Assembly: GCA_017643215.1 (NCBI GenBank)
Contig: JAEPNV010000018.1
Span: 38,232 to 102,231 of the forward strand
Source of the DNA: Roseibium sp.
Lineage (GTDB): Bacteria; Pseudomonadota; Alphaproteobacteria; Rhizobiales; Stappiaceae
Length of the DNA stretch: 64,000 nt
Direction of reading: 5' to 3'
Within the stretch, counting starts at the first letter, position 1, and every line of letters begins with the position of its first letter. The notes beneath the pieces are model-generated. The model saw nothing but the letters and a program-made list of their open reading frames with translations. It did not search any database and was not told the DNA's origin. Below are positions 44,006 through 52,828 of this stretch, piece by piece. A program made the position numbers and the translations under genes.

Positions 44006-45469
44006 CTAGCCGTGGTTTTGAATGATTGTTTTGATCTGGCTGAACTCGTGCAATGCGGCAAAGCCCTTCTCACGGCCGTGCCCGGATTTGCGCACACCCC
44101 CAAACGGCAGCTCAATTCCGCCGCCCGCGCCGTAACAATTCAGAAAAACCTGCCCTACCCTCAACCGCTTCGCCAACCTCATTTGACGGCCGCCGTCAGC
44201 GCTCCAGACCGACGCGACAAGCCCGTAATCCGTGTTGTTGGCGATGCGAACCGCATCCTCCTCATCGGTAAACGGAATGCAGGATAGAACCGGTCCGAAC
44301 ACCTCTTCCTGGGCGAGGATGTGGTCCTCGGCCACTGGGCCGAACAAGGCCGGCGCAACGAATGCACCGTCTTCGGACGTCTGTTTGGAAATCTGCCCGC
44401 GCGCTGCAAGCGGCGCATCGTCCCCGCCGCCTTTGGCGATAAAGGCTTCGACACGCGCCTTTTGGGTCTTGGAGATCAGCGGCCCAAGATTGCCGTCATC
44501 TTTCCATGGGGCCGCGGTGAGCTTTGCAAATCCCTCCTTCAGCCGCGCCATCACCGCGTCGAAAATGTCGGTCTGGATCAGGGCGCGGGACCCGGCGGAA
44601 CAGGTTTGCCCGCCGTTCTGCACGATTGCGTTCATAAGGACCGGGATCGCCGCGTCGAGATCCGCATCGGCAAAAACGATCTGCGGCGACTTGCCGCCGA
44701 GCTCCAGCGTGCAGCCGATGTGGTTTTTCGCGGCCGCAGTCTGAATCAGGACGCCAACTTCAGGCGACCCGGTGAAGGAGAGAAAATCCACGTCCGGGTG
44801 GGCCGTCAGCGCCGCGCCCGCCTCCGCGCCATACCCTGTGACGACGTTGATGGCGCCTGCGGGAAAGCCGACCTGCAAGGCCAGTTCGGCGATCTTGATC
44901 GGCGTCAGGCATGCCTCCTCCGCAGGTTTAAGGACCACGGCGTTGCCCATCGCCAGTGCCGGCGCACAGGACCGTCCGATCATCTGTGCGGGATAGTTCC
45001 AGGGAATGATGTGTCCCGTCACACCGTAGGGTTCGTGGATCGTCTGAACCTGATACCCGGCCAGGAACGGAATACTCTCGCCATGGACCTTGTCCGCGGC
45101 CGCCCCGTAGAATTCAAAGTACCGCGCGGCGGCGACCATGTCGGCCTTGGCCTGGGCATGCGGCTTGCCGGTGTCCCGGCTTTCCCATTCGGCGAGCGTG
45201 GCCGCATTCTGGGTGATGGCCTCACCCAATTTGTGCAACAGCCGGCCGCGCTCCGTCACGGTGAGCCGCGACCATTCCCCGCCATCAAACGCCGAACGTG
45301 CCGCTGCGACGGCAGCGGACACCTCGTCCGGGCCACAGGCCGCGATTTGCGCAATCACCGCGCCGCTCGACGGGTCGGTCACGTCTATTAAGCCGCGGTC
45401 GCGGTATTCCACGACGTCCGCGCCCACAACACATGGAAAAAACGGAACGACTGCCGATTGCTGGTTCAT
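44006..45469 (-). CDS. NAD(P)-dependent aldehyde dehydrogenase (second)
   Basis: ALDH of 487 residues, distinct from the one at 37098. It has IIPWNYPAQM, FTGSPEVGVLI, the glutamate in LELGGKSPQIVF, the catalytic cysteine in GGQTCSAGSRAL, and QEEVFGPVLSCIPF. AGAGGAAG stands 7 nt before the ATG. It is the first gene of the minus-strand operon; with the GMC enzyme it would convert an alcohol to an acid in two steps. A TATAG-N7-CTATA box lies 76 bp upstream. Confidence 0.9.
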   Translation of the reverse strand: MNQQSAVVPFFPCVVGADVVEYRDRGLIDVTDPSSGAVIAQIAACGPDEVSAAVAAARSAFDGGEWSRLTVTERGRLLHKLGEAITQNAATLAEWESRDTGKPHAQAKADMVAAARYFEFYGAAADKVHGESIPFLAGYQVQTIHEPYGVTGHIIPWNYPAQMIGRSCAPALAMGNAVVLKPAEEACLTPIKIAELALQVGFPAGAINVVTGYGAEAGAALTAHPDVDFLSFTGSPEVGVLIQTAAAKNHIGCTLELGGKSPQIVFADADLDAAIPVLMNAIVQNGGQTCSAGSRALIQTDIFDAVMARLKEGFAKLTAAPWKDDGNLGPLISKTQKARVEAFIAKGGGDDAPLAARGQISKQTSEDGAFVAPALFGPVAEDHILAQEEVFGPVLSCIPFTDEEDAVRIANNTDYGLVASVWSADGGRQMRLAKRLRVGQVFLNCYGAGGGIELPFGGVRKSGHGREKGFAALHEFSQIKTIIQNHG

Positions 45470-45545
45470 GTGGCGACTTCCTCTCAACGGGTCTCACTGT
45501 AGAAGTCGCCTTCGCGCTCAACAATTCGAGCGCACGCATGTCCCG

Positions 45546-45562
45546 TATAGGTGAAAACTATA
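45546..45562. promoter_or_regulatory. TATAG-N7-CTATA box 4 (ALDH-SDR-GMC promoter)
   Basis: TATAG-GTGAAAA-CTATA, perfect arms, in the 108-bp gap between the lysR stop and the aldehyde dehydrogenase start. It lies 76 bp upstream of the latter. Confidence 0.72.
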
Positions 45563-45577
45563 ACTGGAGTGCAGCCG

Positions 45578-46519
45578 CTATTTCGGCTCCAGTTTCCGGC
45601 CCCGCCAATGGCCGCGCGTCACGAGATCACCGACAACCTCGATTGTGCTCTTTTCGACCTCAAGAGAGGCGCGTGTTCTTGGTTTTTCGGGATTGCGAAC
45701 GAGATAAACGGGGCGGCTGATCTTCGGTTCGATGATTTCGGAACTGACCAGTTCACCCCGAGCCTCGAAATCGCTGGCCGCCGCCGGCGCCAGGATCGTG
45801 AACGCGCTGCCGCGCGCCACCAGCGACTTGATTTGAGACAGGGAATCCATTTCAACCACGACGTTGAGGTTCACAAAACTGCTTTTGGTGGCCCGGTCGA
45901 TCAACATGCGCAAGCCATGTGATTTTGACGGCAGAACAAGTTCAATCTCCGCCAATTCCTGCAACTTCACGGGCGTGCCGGGGGGAGTGCTCAACGGCCA
46001 AAGATCCGGCGGCGCGTAAAAGTGCATGTCCTCTTTAAGAAGGTTGGTGATCTCGGCGTTTCGAAGCCCGCTCGTTTCATAAAGGATCGCCAGGTCAATG
46101 GTCTGCTCTTCCAGCCATTCCTTGATGAATCCGCTCATCGCGTCGACGGCGCGCAGGCGGATATCCGGAAACTCCAGCCGGATGGTCTCGGCGAGCGGAA
46201 CGGACAACACCATTGAAACAGATGACGGAAATCCGAACACGACCTTGCCGGACGGCGTCGCGCCGGCCTGGCGTACATCATGTTTGGCCTGCGCGACCAT
46301 ATTCAGGATGTTCTGCGCCCGGTCGAGCAGAACCGAACCGGCATCCGTCAACGTGACGCCGCGCGGCGATCTTACAAACAGTTCCGCTCCGACCCGGCTT
46401 TCAAGATTTTTCAGCTGAACAGAGAGCGACGGCTGCGCGATCCCGATGACATCGGCCGCAGAGGCCAACGAGCCACTTTCCGCGATCGCGACGAAATATT
46501 CGAGTTGCCGGATTTCCAA
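45578..46519 (-). CDS. LysR-family regulator, proposed master of the catabolic island
   Basis: A 313-residue LysR regulator. The DNA-binding domain begins at EIRQLEYFVAIAESGSLASA and contains IAQPSLSVQLKNLESRVG; the co-inducer domain starts near residue 85 (GKVVFGFPSSVSMVL). This is the NAC/CynR-type half of the family, often binding aromatic or organic acids. The TTG at 46519 gives the usual N-terminus; a GTG at 46549 adds ten residues. It lies between the ALDH operon and the CaiB gene, with a TATAG-N7-CTATA palindrome on both sides. The same palindrome precedes three further operons. Confidence 0.87.
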   Translation of the reverse strand: MEIRQLEYFVAIAESGSLASAADVIGIAQPSLSVQLKNLESRVGAELFVRSPRGVTLTDAGSVLLDRAQNILNMVAQAKHDVRQAGATPSGKVVFGFPSSVSMVLSVPLAETIRLEFPDIRLRAVDAMSGFIKEWLEEQTIDLAILYETSGLRNAEITNLLKEDMHFYAPPDLWPLSTPPGTPVKLQELAEIELVLPSKSHGLRMLIDRATKSSFVNLNVVVEMDSLSQIKSLVARGSAFTILAPAAASDFEARGELVSSEIIEPKISRPVYLVRNPEKPRTRASLEVEKSTIEVVGDLVTRGHWRGRKLEPK

Positions 46520-46556
46520 CGCAGGGTCCCCAAATTGCCGACCTACCACGCCTGAT

Positions 46557-46573
46557 TATAGGACATTCCTATA
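46557..46573. promoter_or_regulatory. TATAG-N7-CTATA box 5 (lysR / CoA-transferase divergent promoter)
   Basis: TATAG-GACATTC-CTATA, with one extra base pair of symmetry (TATAGG / CCTATA). It lies 37 bp upstream of the lysR TTG and 81 bp upstream of the CoA-transferase ATG, the usual position for a LysR autoregulatory and activation site. Confidence 0.75.
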
Positions 46574-46654
46574 GCGCATCAAGGTAGCCGATGATTGATG
46601 GATCAGCGGAGGACGGCGAGATTGAGGCCCACGGTAAGCACAGGCGGAGCACAT

Positions 46655-47800
46655 ATGTCGGACCTTGACGGCATCCTGGTCATATCACTGGAACATGCGG
46701 TCGCCGCCCCCTATGCGTCGTGCAAACTGGCGGATGCCGGGGCCCGTGTTATCAAGGTCGAACGGCCGGAGGGCGATTTTGCGCGCAACTACGATCAGCT
46801 TGTCAACGGCGCCAGCGCCTATTTCGTCTGGATCAACCGGGGCAAGGAATCGATCTGTCTCGATCTCAGGAAAGCGGACGACCTGCATGTCTTCAAAGGC
46901 ATGCTGGCACGCGCAGACGTGTTCATTCAAAACCTTGCGCCGGGCGCCCTGGAACGGCTGGGCGTGTCCATCGACGAACTGCAAAGATTAAACCCGCAAC
47001 TGATCGTCTGCTCGATCTCCGGGTATGGGAGCGACGGCCCGTCCCGGGATCAGAAAGCATACGATTTGCTGATCCAGGCCGAGACCGGCCTTTCGGCGAT
47101 CAATGGAACCGAACACGGACCCGCCCGTGTCGGCGTCTCGGTGTGCGACATCGCTGCTGGAATGACCGCCTATCAGGCCATATTGCAGGCGCTGCTGGGC
47201 CGACAGAAGGCGGGACGCGGCCGGGTGATCGAAGTGTCGTTGTTCCACGCGATGGCGGACTGGATGAACGTGCCGTATCTGCAGTATCGCTATGGGAACA
47301 AGAAACCGGAGCGCATGGGTCTCAAGCATCCGACGATCGCGCCCTATGGCGTGTTTTCCTGCTCCGATGGCAAGGAAATCCTCATCTCGATCCAGAACGA
47401 GCGGGAATGGGGCCGGCTGTGTGAGACGGTCCTGAAAGCGCCCGAGCTTGCCAAAAAAGACGGATGGCAGACCAACAGCGACCGGGTCCTGAATCGGGAC
47501 GCCGTGGATGGTCGGATCGCCGAATTCTTCGCAACGATCACCCGGGACGAGGCGGTCGCGCTGGTGGACGATGCGGGCATCGCCTTTGGAAGACTGAGTG
47601 ACCTGGATGATCTCATTTCCCATCCCCAGCACCGGCTGATTTCGGTGCGGGTCAACGGCGACGATGTTGAGCTTCTGGCGCCAGGCGCCGCGGTCATCGG
47701 GCAGGATGAGACATTTGGGCCGGTCCCATCCAAGGGACAGCACACAGACCGGTTACGCGATGAGTTCGCCGCCGCTCCATCGCGCGTGGCTGGCGAATAG
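46655..47800 (+). CDS. CaiB/BaiF-type (family III) CoA-transferase
   Basis: A 381-residue CoA-transferase. It shows ISLEHAVAAPYASCKLADAGA, VIKVERPEGDFAR, INRGKESICLDL, and the catalytic aspartate in QKAYDLLIQAETGL. Family III enzymes move CoA between carboxylic acids. The ATG at 46655 follows GCGGAG. It is divergent from lysR and could activate the acid made by the dehydrogenases, feeding a CitE-type cleavage (inference). Confidence 0.9.
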   Translation: MSDLDGILVISLEHAVAAPYASCKLADAGARVIKVERPEGDFARNYDQLVNGASAYFVWINRGKESICLDLRKADDLHVFKGMLARADVFIQNLAPGALERLGVSIDELQRLNPQLIVCSISGYGSDGPSRDQKAYDLLIQAETGLSAINGTEHGPARVGVSVCDIAAGMTAYQAILQALLGRQKAGRGRVIEVSLFHAMADWMNVPYLQYRYGNKKPERMGLKHPTIAPYGVFSCSDGKEILISIQNEREWGRLCETVLKAPELAKKDGWQTNSDRVLNRDAVDGRIAEFFATITRDEAVALVDDAGIAFGRLSDLDDLISHPQHRLISVRVNGDDVELLAPGAAVIGQDETFGPVPSKGQHTDRLRDEFAAAPSRVAGE

Positions 47801-48082
47801 GCCGTATCTAGACGGCGGCGCCTCGGTGCATCCGCCGATTTCCGGGCGTCGTCACCCAACAAACCTCCCTACAAAGACTTCAGGGGTTGCCGGTCTCGGC
47901 CAAGCTGGAACTTGCAAGCACAGCTTTTGCCGCTCCGCAGACGGCTTCGGTGCCGCCCAATCACGAAAGCCCCTTCCACACCTATACAACCGCAAAAGAA
48001 ACTGCCTATGCTGCGATGCAACCGGACGCTGTTATGGGGCTCGGCACGCCCGGCGAAACACATTGGTTTGGGAGGACCTTTC

Positions 48083-49519
48083 ATGAAGACATTTTTCAGC
48101 GCGGCGCTGGCCGCGGGCGTGCTCGGCCTTTGCGCCATTCCCGCATCGGCGCAATCGGCGGACAATTGCACCGCCCTGTCAAACCTGCCGCTTGCCGGCG
48201 GGTTCGTTACCTCCGCACGGGTTGTCGCGGCGGCCGATCCGCTTCCGGCCTACTGCGAAGTCCGGGCAACGGCGCTCCCGGCCATTTCCATCGAAGTTCG
48301 CCTGCCGACGGAGAACTGGAACGGCAAGCTTTACCAGGCCGGCTGCGGCGGATTTTGCGGCATTTTGGGCCGGGCCGACGCCGGCAGCGGGTGGATCAAC
48401 GCGATGCGGCCGGGCCTGTTGAAGGGATATGCCACCGCCACGTCCGACAGCGGCCACCACGGGCTCTCCGTTGTGGATGCCGCCTGGGCGATGGGCAATC
48501 CGAACGCGGAACGCGATTGGGGTTGGCGGTCCATCGGCGAGACGAACCGGGTGGCCGGCGCATTGATCGAAGCGTTTTACGGTCAAGCCTCCGATCAGGC
48601 GATTTTCCAGGGCTGTTCGACCGGCGGGCGGATGGCGCATATGGCCGCCCTGAGATACCCGGACATGTTCAACGGCATCATCTCCGGGGCGCCCGCCATG
48701 GACTATACCGGTCTCGTTGCCACGAAAATGAGCTGGCTGATGCAGGCCAACACCGATGAAAACGGCGAGACAATCCTGAAACCGGGCAAGGACGCGCTGA
48801 TTGGTGAAGCCGTGATGGCGGCCTGCGATGGCCTCGACGGCGAGATGGACGGTCTGATTTCCGATCCAAGGCAATGCACTGCCGATCTTTCCGCACTCCA
48901 GTGCACGGGCGCCCCAGGTGCCGATTGCCTGACGAAAGCCGAGCTTGGCGTCATCGCCAAGTGGCGCCAGGGGCCGGTGAACTCGGCCGGCGAACAGCTT
49001 TATCCGGGCGGGATTCCGGCCGGATCCGAGGCGTTCTGGTGGCTTTGGCTGACGGGCAACGACAAGGGCGCGGGGCGGCTTGTCAACGCGTTCACGACCA
49101 ATTTCGGCGCCTATATGGCGTTCGAGGATGACCCGGGCGCGAGCTGGAGCCCGCAGCAGTTCGACTTTGACGAAGACCCGGCCCTGCTTGACGCCAAAGG
49201 TACCGTCTACAATTCCGACAACCCGGATATTTCCGCGTTTCGCGAGGCCGGCGGAAAAATGATCGTGTGGCATGGCTGGGCTGATGCGATTGTAACGCCG
49301 TTCAAGACGGTCGACTGGTATGACAAGGCATCGGAAATCGCCGGGGGCGAAGACGCGCTGAAGGAAAACGTGGCCTTGTTCATGGTGCCGGGTCTCGATC
49401 ACTGCGGGATCCTGCCGGGTCCCGGCGGCATCGCGCAAGGGTCGCTCGATCCGCTGACGCCGCTCGAAACCTGGCTTGAAACCGGCGAACAGCCGACGTC
49501 GATCCTGGCAGCGCAATAA
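48083..49519 (+). CDS. Tannase/feruloyl-esterase-family protein, secreted
   Basis: A 478-residue α/β-hydrolase of the tannase family with a signal peptide (cut after ASA, about residue 23). The nucleophile serine is in FQGCSTGGRMAHMAA, preceded by YATATSDSGHHG; the acid/base pair lies in WHGWADAIVTPF and VPGLDHCG near the C-terminus. The family splits ester bonds of gallate, ferulate or terephthalate monoesters. GGGAGG stands 7 nt before the ATG. It follows the CoA-transferase by 282 bp without a TATAG box, so membership in the regulon is not shown. Confidence 0.88.
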   Translation: MKTFFSAALAAGVLGLCAIPASAQSADNCTALSNLPLAGGFVTSARVVAAADPLPAYCEVRATALPAISIEVRLPTENWNGKLYQAGCGGFCGILGRADAGSGWINAMRPGLLKGYATATSDSGHHGLSVVDAAWAMGNPNAERDWGWRSIGETNRVAGALIEAFYGQASDQAIFQGCSTGGRMAHMAALRYPDMFNGIISGAPAMDYTGLVATKMSWLMQANTDENGETILKPGKDALIGEAVMAACDGLDGEMDGLISDPRQCTADLSALQCTGAPGADCLTKAELGVIAKWRQGPVNSAGEQLYPGGIPAGSEAFWWLWLTGNDKGAGRLVNAFTTNFGAYMAFEDDPGASWSPQQFDFDEDPALLDAKGTVYNSDNPDISAFREAGGKMIVWHGWADAIVTPFKTVDWYDKASEIAGGEDALKENVALFMVPGLDHCGILPGPGGIAQGSLDPLTPLETWLETGEQPTSILAAQ

Positions 49520-49591
49520 AAGTAAACGGGACAGGCTTGGCCGAGCTGGCGGACGTCAAAGCCCGCCAACCATCGCCTGCTGTTTTGCCGG

Positions 49592-50449
49592 TCACGCGCT
49601 CAGTTGTGATGTCATGCTGCGTGACCTTGCGGCTCCGCCCAAGCGCTGCGGCGGTGGGAGGTTCGCGTTGGCACCTTGCAGGCGCCGGGCGCGGCGGACG
49701 GCTTCGCAGACGATCTGACGCCGTTTTTCGCGCCGGCTGATCGCGACAACAGGCGTTGAAGCCGGTTGGCTGGCCCAGGGCCAGGTTCTGGATCGGTTTA
49801 ACGCCTGCCCGCCTTTCCTTCCCGCATCAATGCTCCAGGCTAACAGAAACCGCAAATCCACAAGGCGCCGCACCATCCAGCCGGGGAAACGAACCCGGCT
49901 CTGCGCGAACCAAATGGTGACCAATTGGCGTATGAACCAGCGGCCTACTGTGTGAACGGCTGTCCGAACGACCCGCCCGGACTGCGACCTGCCCCGGGAC
50001 ACGAACCGATCCTGTCCATCGTTTCCGCATACCGGATCTCCGGCCAACTTGATCCTTGCTGCATACGTTTCCCGGCCGTCAGTTGGACCGGCGTGATCTG
50101 GTTTCCGGGTTGGACCCACCATGCCGTCTCCGACCGCCGCTGAAAGTCCTGTCATCTCCACCTCCTCATCCGGCGCAGCCAGAGTTTCATCCAGTTCCAC
50201 GAATTCGGCGTCGAGCCGTTCATTCAGCCCCAAAGCCCACAACGCGTTCAAAAAGATCCCAAGGCTCACCGATGGGTCGCCGCGTTCCAATCGGACAATC
50301 GTTCCCGGCTCGACGAATAAACACGCGGCGAATGCCGTTTCACTCAGCCCGTAGCCGGTTCGCGTCTTTTCGATCGCGCGGCCCCAGGCCACGAGCATGC
50401 CGTGATTGGCCGTCCGTTCGCTTTGGGTCGTTTTGGCAAAAACGGCCAT
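49592..50449 (-). CDS. XRE-like helix-turn-helix protein with unexplained C-terminal half
   Basis: A 285-residue open frame. Residues 1-100 look like the short XRE regulators that precede hipA-type toxins: KTTQSERTANHGMLVAWGRA, then GLSETAFAACLFVEPGTIVRLERGDP (shown in parts) and NALWALGLNERLDAEF. Residues from about 110 on match nothing I recognise and are rich in arginine and tryptophan, as expected of noncoding read-through. The gene may really end near 50120 by a lost stop or frameshift, or be a remnant of a lost toxin-antitoxin pair. No hipA-like gene follows. Confidence 0.5.
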   Translation of the reverse strand: MAVFAKTTQSERTANHGMLVAWGRAIEKTRTGYGLSETAFAACLFVEPGTIVRLERGDPSVSLGIFLNALWALGLNERLDAEFVELDETLAAPDEEVEMTGLSAAVGDGMVGPTRKPDHAGPTDGRETYAARIKLAGDPVCGNDGQDRFVSRGRSQSGRVVRTAVHTVGRWFIRQLVTIWFAQSRVRFPGWMVRRLVDLRFLLAWSIDAGRKGGQALNRSRTWPWASQPASTPVVAISRREKRRQIVCEAVRRARRLQGANANLPPPQRLGGAARSRSMTSQLSA

Positions 50450-50729
50450 TTCAGGGTTCCGAGCCGTGGATGGGTGTTGTTCACGTCCAAAACGGTAGCA
50501 CCGGGCTTTTTTGCGATGAACGGAGTCTTGGGGTTATGAACATTTGGCTCTTGAAAGCCGGTGAGACCGGCCATCGGAAACGACCCGTCGAAGGCTCCCG
50601 GCCGAACGATTCGCCCGGATTTCCGGCGATTTCTCTCGGCTTTAGAGATCGGGCGCTGTTAACCTGTCAGCCGGGCGCGGATTAAGACTTTTCCCCAGAC
50701 CCGCGCTCAACGGCAGGTCCTGCGACCGC

Positions 50730-52802
50730 TCAGGGCCGGCTGTTTCCCGTTCGTTGCTCCACGAACTGGCGTGCCCGCGCAGCCTCGGGCAGGCCTGCCG
50801 CCTCCATGGCAGCGACCGCCGCATTCGCCAGATCGCCCGCATTGCCCAATACGCCCGCCTGGACCGCGCGGCGCAGAACGAGCGCATCATCGGGGGCGAG
50901 TTCAAAGGCTTTTCGGACATGCGGGACCATGTCCCCAAATCGGCGGTTGAGTTGCAAAGACACCATCAGCGACAATCGCGCATTGATTGAATGGGGAACC
51001 TGCCTGACGGCCTGCTCCTGCAGGATGATCGCCTCATCGACATGCCCAAGCCGGCCCAGCATCCGCCCGGCTTCGAGGAGTTGTCCTGGATTATCGGCGG
51101 CGGCGCACTGCGACACGACTTCTGCAACCGGCGCATCCGCGTTGGTCCCAGGCTGGTCAATCGGCAGCGTGTCAAGTGCTGCATGGCAGGCGGCGAGCGC
51201 TTTGCCGAGCCTGTCAAAGACAGCTTCAGCATCCGGAGCGCCCCGGCGAAGCACAAGGTCGGCCACATCATCCAGAGCAATCGCCTCGAACCGCCCTTCC
51301 CCGCCCCCGACGGCGATCCCGGCCAAATGGCCCTCGCCGTCGACCAGCGCCCCGCCGCTCACGCCCGGCTGCATCACACTTGTCACATGCAGCCGGCCCA
51401 GCGGCGCTTCGGGGGCCGGTTCGGCGATGAGCTCTCCAGGCGGAAACACCCGGACCTGTCGTTGGGCGATATCCGCGCCGACAGCATGAAAAGGCCCATC
51501 GCCCGTGTCGCGGCCAATCACCTTCAGGACCAAGCCGTCCGCCGGCAAACCCTCGACCTCAATGAGCGCCAGATCGCCGGTGAAGCCGGACGCGATCACG
51601 TTGCCTTCCAGCGGTCCATTGGGCGTGAAGACGGTCACGGTGCGCTGATCGGCCACCACATGGCGGTTCGTGACCAACAGCCGGTCACCGATCCGGGTGC
51701 TGCTGGCCAGCGGATCATAGCCTTGAATGGGGAAAACCGCCTGACGCACGCGGCAGATTTCCGCGCTGTAGGGACAATCATCGCTTGTGGCCGGTGCTTG
51801 TGAATCCGCCTCAACGGAGCCCGAGAAGGTCAAAGTGGTGTCGCGGGCCGCGTCCCGGCGAAAATACCGGACGTCGACCGCTTCGCCCGGCCGTACGGCG
51901 GCCAGTGCGGACAGGACATCACGCGGATCGCGAACGGACCGGGTGCCAATGCGCGTGAGCTGATCACCGGTTTGAAGGCCCGCCCGGGCGGCGGGCCCGT
52001 CCGGATCGAGGCGCACGATGGCGACACCAGCACGTTTTTGCAGGTCCTCCCGGGTCAGAACATCGAGCCCCCATCCGGGGGAAACGTAAGAAACGGACCC
52101 GGAGGCGCGCAGATCCTCCACGACACGCAGCAAGAAAGGCGACGAAACGGCGAAATTGACGCCGATATTGGTGTCCGCGCGGGCCGCGAAGATCGCCGAC
52201 ACCATTCCGATCAACCGGCCTTCGGCGTCGACCAGCGCGCCGCCGGAGCTTCCTGGATTGGCCGCCGCGTCGGTCTGCACAAAATCCTCGACCGGATTGA
52301 AGCCGGCCTGTGAGACATTTAGCGCCGAAACGACGCCGCACGTCACCGACAGATCAAGTCCATAGGCGTTGCCGATGATGCACGCTTGACTGGCAAGCGG
52401 CACCTCCGGACTGGTTTCAAAAACCGGCAGGTCGACCGGGATCCGCAACAGCGCGATGTCGCTTGACGGATCGGCACCCAACACCTCGGCCCCAAAGATC
52501 CGGCCATCCGCCAGACGAACATCGATCCGCTCGGCCGGTTCAATCACATGGTAGGCGGTGGCGATCAATCCACCAGGAGCGATGGAGATCCCCGTACCCT
52601 CCGGCGCCGCACCCGTTGGCGCGCCGGTCCCGCCTTGCGGCTTCCCCGGCCAGACCGGCAATACCGAGACCGTTTTTTCCAATGCCGTTTCGGAGAACGC
52701 GCCCGCCGGGAGCGGCGCGAGGGCGGCGGCGGCCCAGCACAATCCGGCAAGCGCCGTAATAAGCCCATTAAAAACGCGTCGCGGACGCCGCTCGCAAACC
52801 AC
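50730..52802 (-). CDS. Protease with two trypsin-like domains, PDZ and TPR-like C-terminus
   Basis: A 690-residue exported protein. A hydrophobic N-terminal segment (residues 11-36, ending PAGAFS) is a signal or anchor. Trypsin-like domain 1 has H85 (ATAYHVIE), D115 (SSDIALLR) and S186 (NPGSSGGAL). A PDZ domain covers about 240-330 (GPAARAGLQTGDQLTRIG). Domain 2 has H381 (VTNRHVVAD), D410 (TGDLALIE) and S482 (PGVSGGAL). TPR-like helices follow (about 590-690). The start is a GTG at 52802 with GGAAGGGG upstream, 26 bp after nsrR; earlier frame overlaps nsrR. Two complete triads are unusual for DegP-like proteins. Confidence 0.85.
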   Translation of the reverse strand: MVCERRPRRVFNGLITALAGLCWAAAALAPLPAGAFSETALEKTVSVLPVWPGKPQGGTGAPTGAAPEGTGISIAPGGLIATAYHVIEPAERIDVRLADGRIFGAEVLGADPSSDIALLRIPVDLPVFETSPEVPLASQACIIGNAYGLDLSVTCGVVSALNVSQAGFNPVEDFVQTDAAANPGSSGGALVDAEGRLIGMVSAIFAARADTNIGVNFAVSSPFLLRVVEDLRASGSVSYVSPGWGLDVLTREDLQKRAGVAIVRLDPDGPAARAGLQTGDQLTRIGTRSVRDPRDVLSALAAVRPGEAVDVRYFRRDAARDTTLTFSGSVEADSQAPATSDDCPYSAEICRVRQAVFPIQGYDPLASSTRIGDRLLVTNRHVVADQRTVTVFTPNGPLEGNVIASGFTGDLALIEVEGLPADGLVLKVIGRDTGDGPFHAVGADIAQRQVRVFPPGELIAEPAPEAPLGRLHVTSVMQPGVSGGALVDGEGHLAGIAVGGGEGRFEAIALDDVADLVLRRGAPDAEAVFDRLGKALAACHAALDTLPIDQPGTNADAPVAEVVSQCAAADNPGQLLEAGRMLGRLGHVDEAIILQEQAVRQVPHSINARLSLMVSLQLNRRFGDMVPHVRKAFELAPDDALVLRRAVQAGVLGNAGDLANAAVAAMEAAGLPEAARARQFVEQRTGNSRP

Positions 52803-52828
52803 CCCGGTGCCCCTTCCCAGAGCGGGCG

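Noticed and set aside
47960..48000. A sixth TATAG-N7-CTATA box before the tannase-like gene
   Set aside because: There is a CCTATAC half-site but no matching left arm at the right spacing.
50536..50685. A short plus-strand frame starting MNIWLLKAGET, like the N-terminus of some glycosyltransferases
   Set aside because: It is only 49 residues and the resemblance stops after about 11; too little to call a gene remnant.
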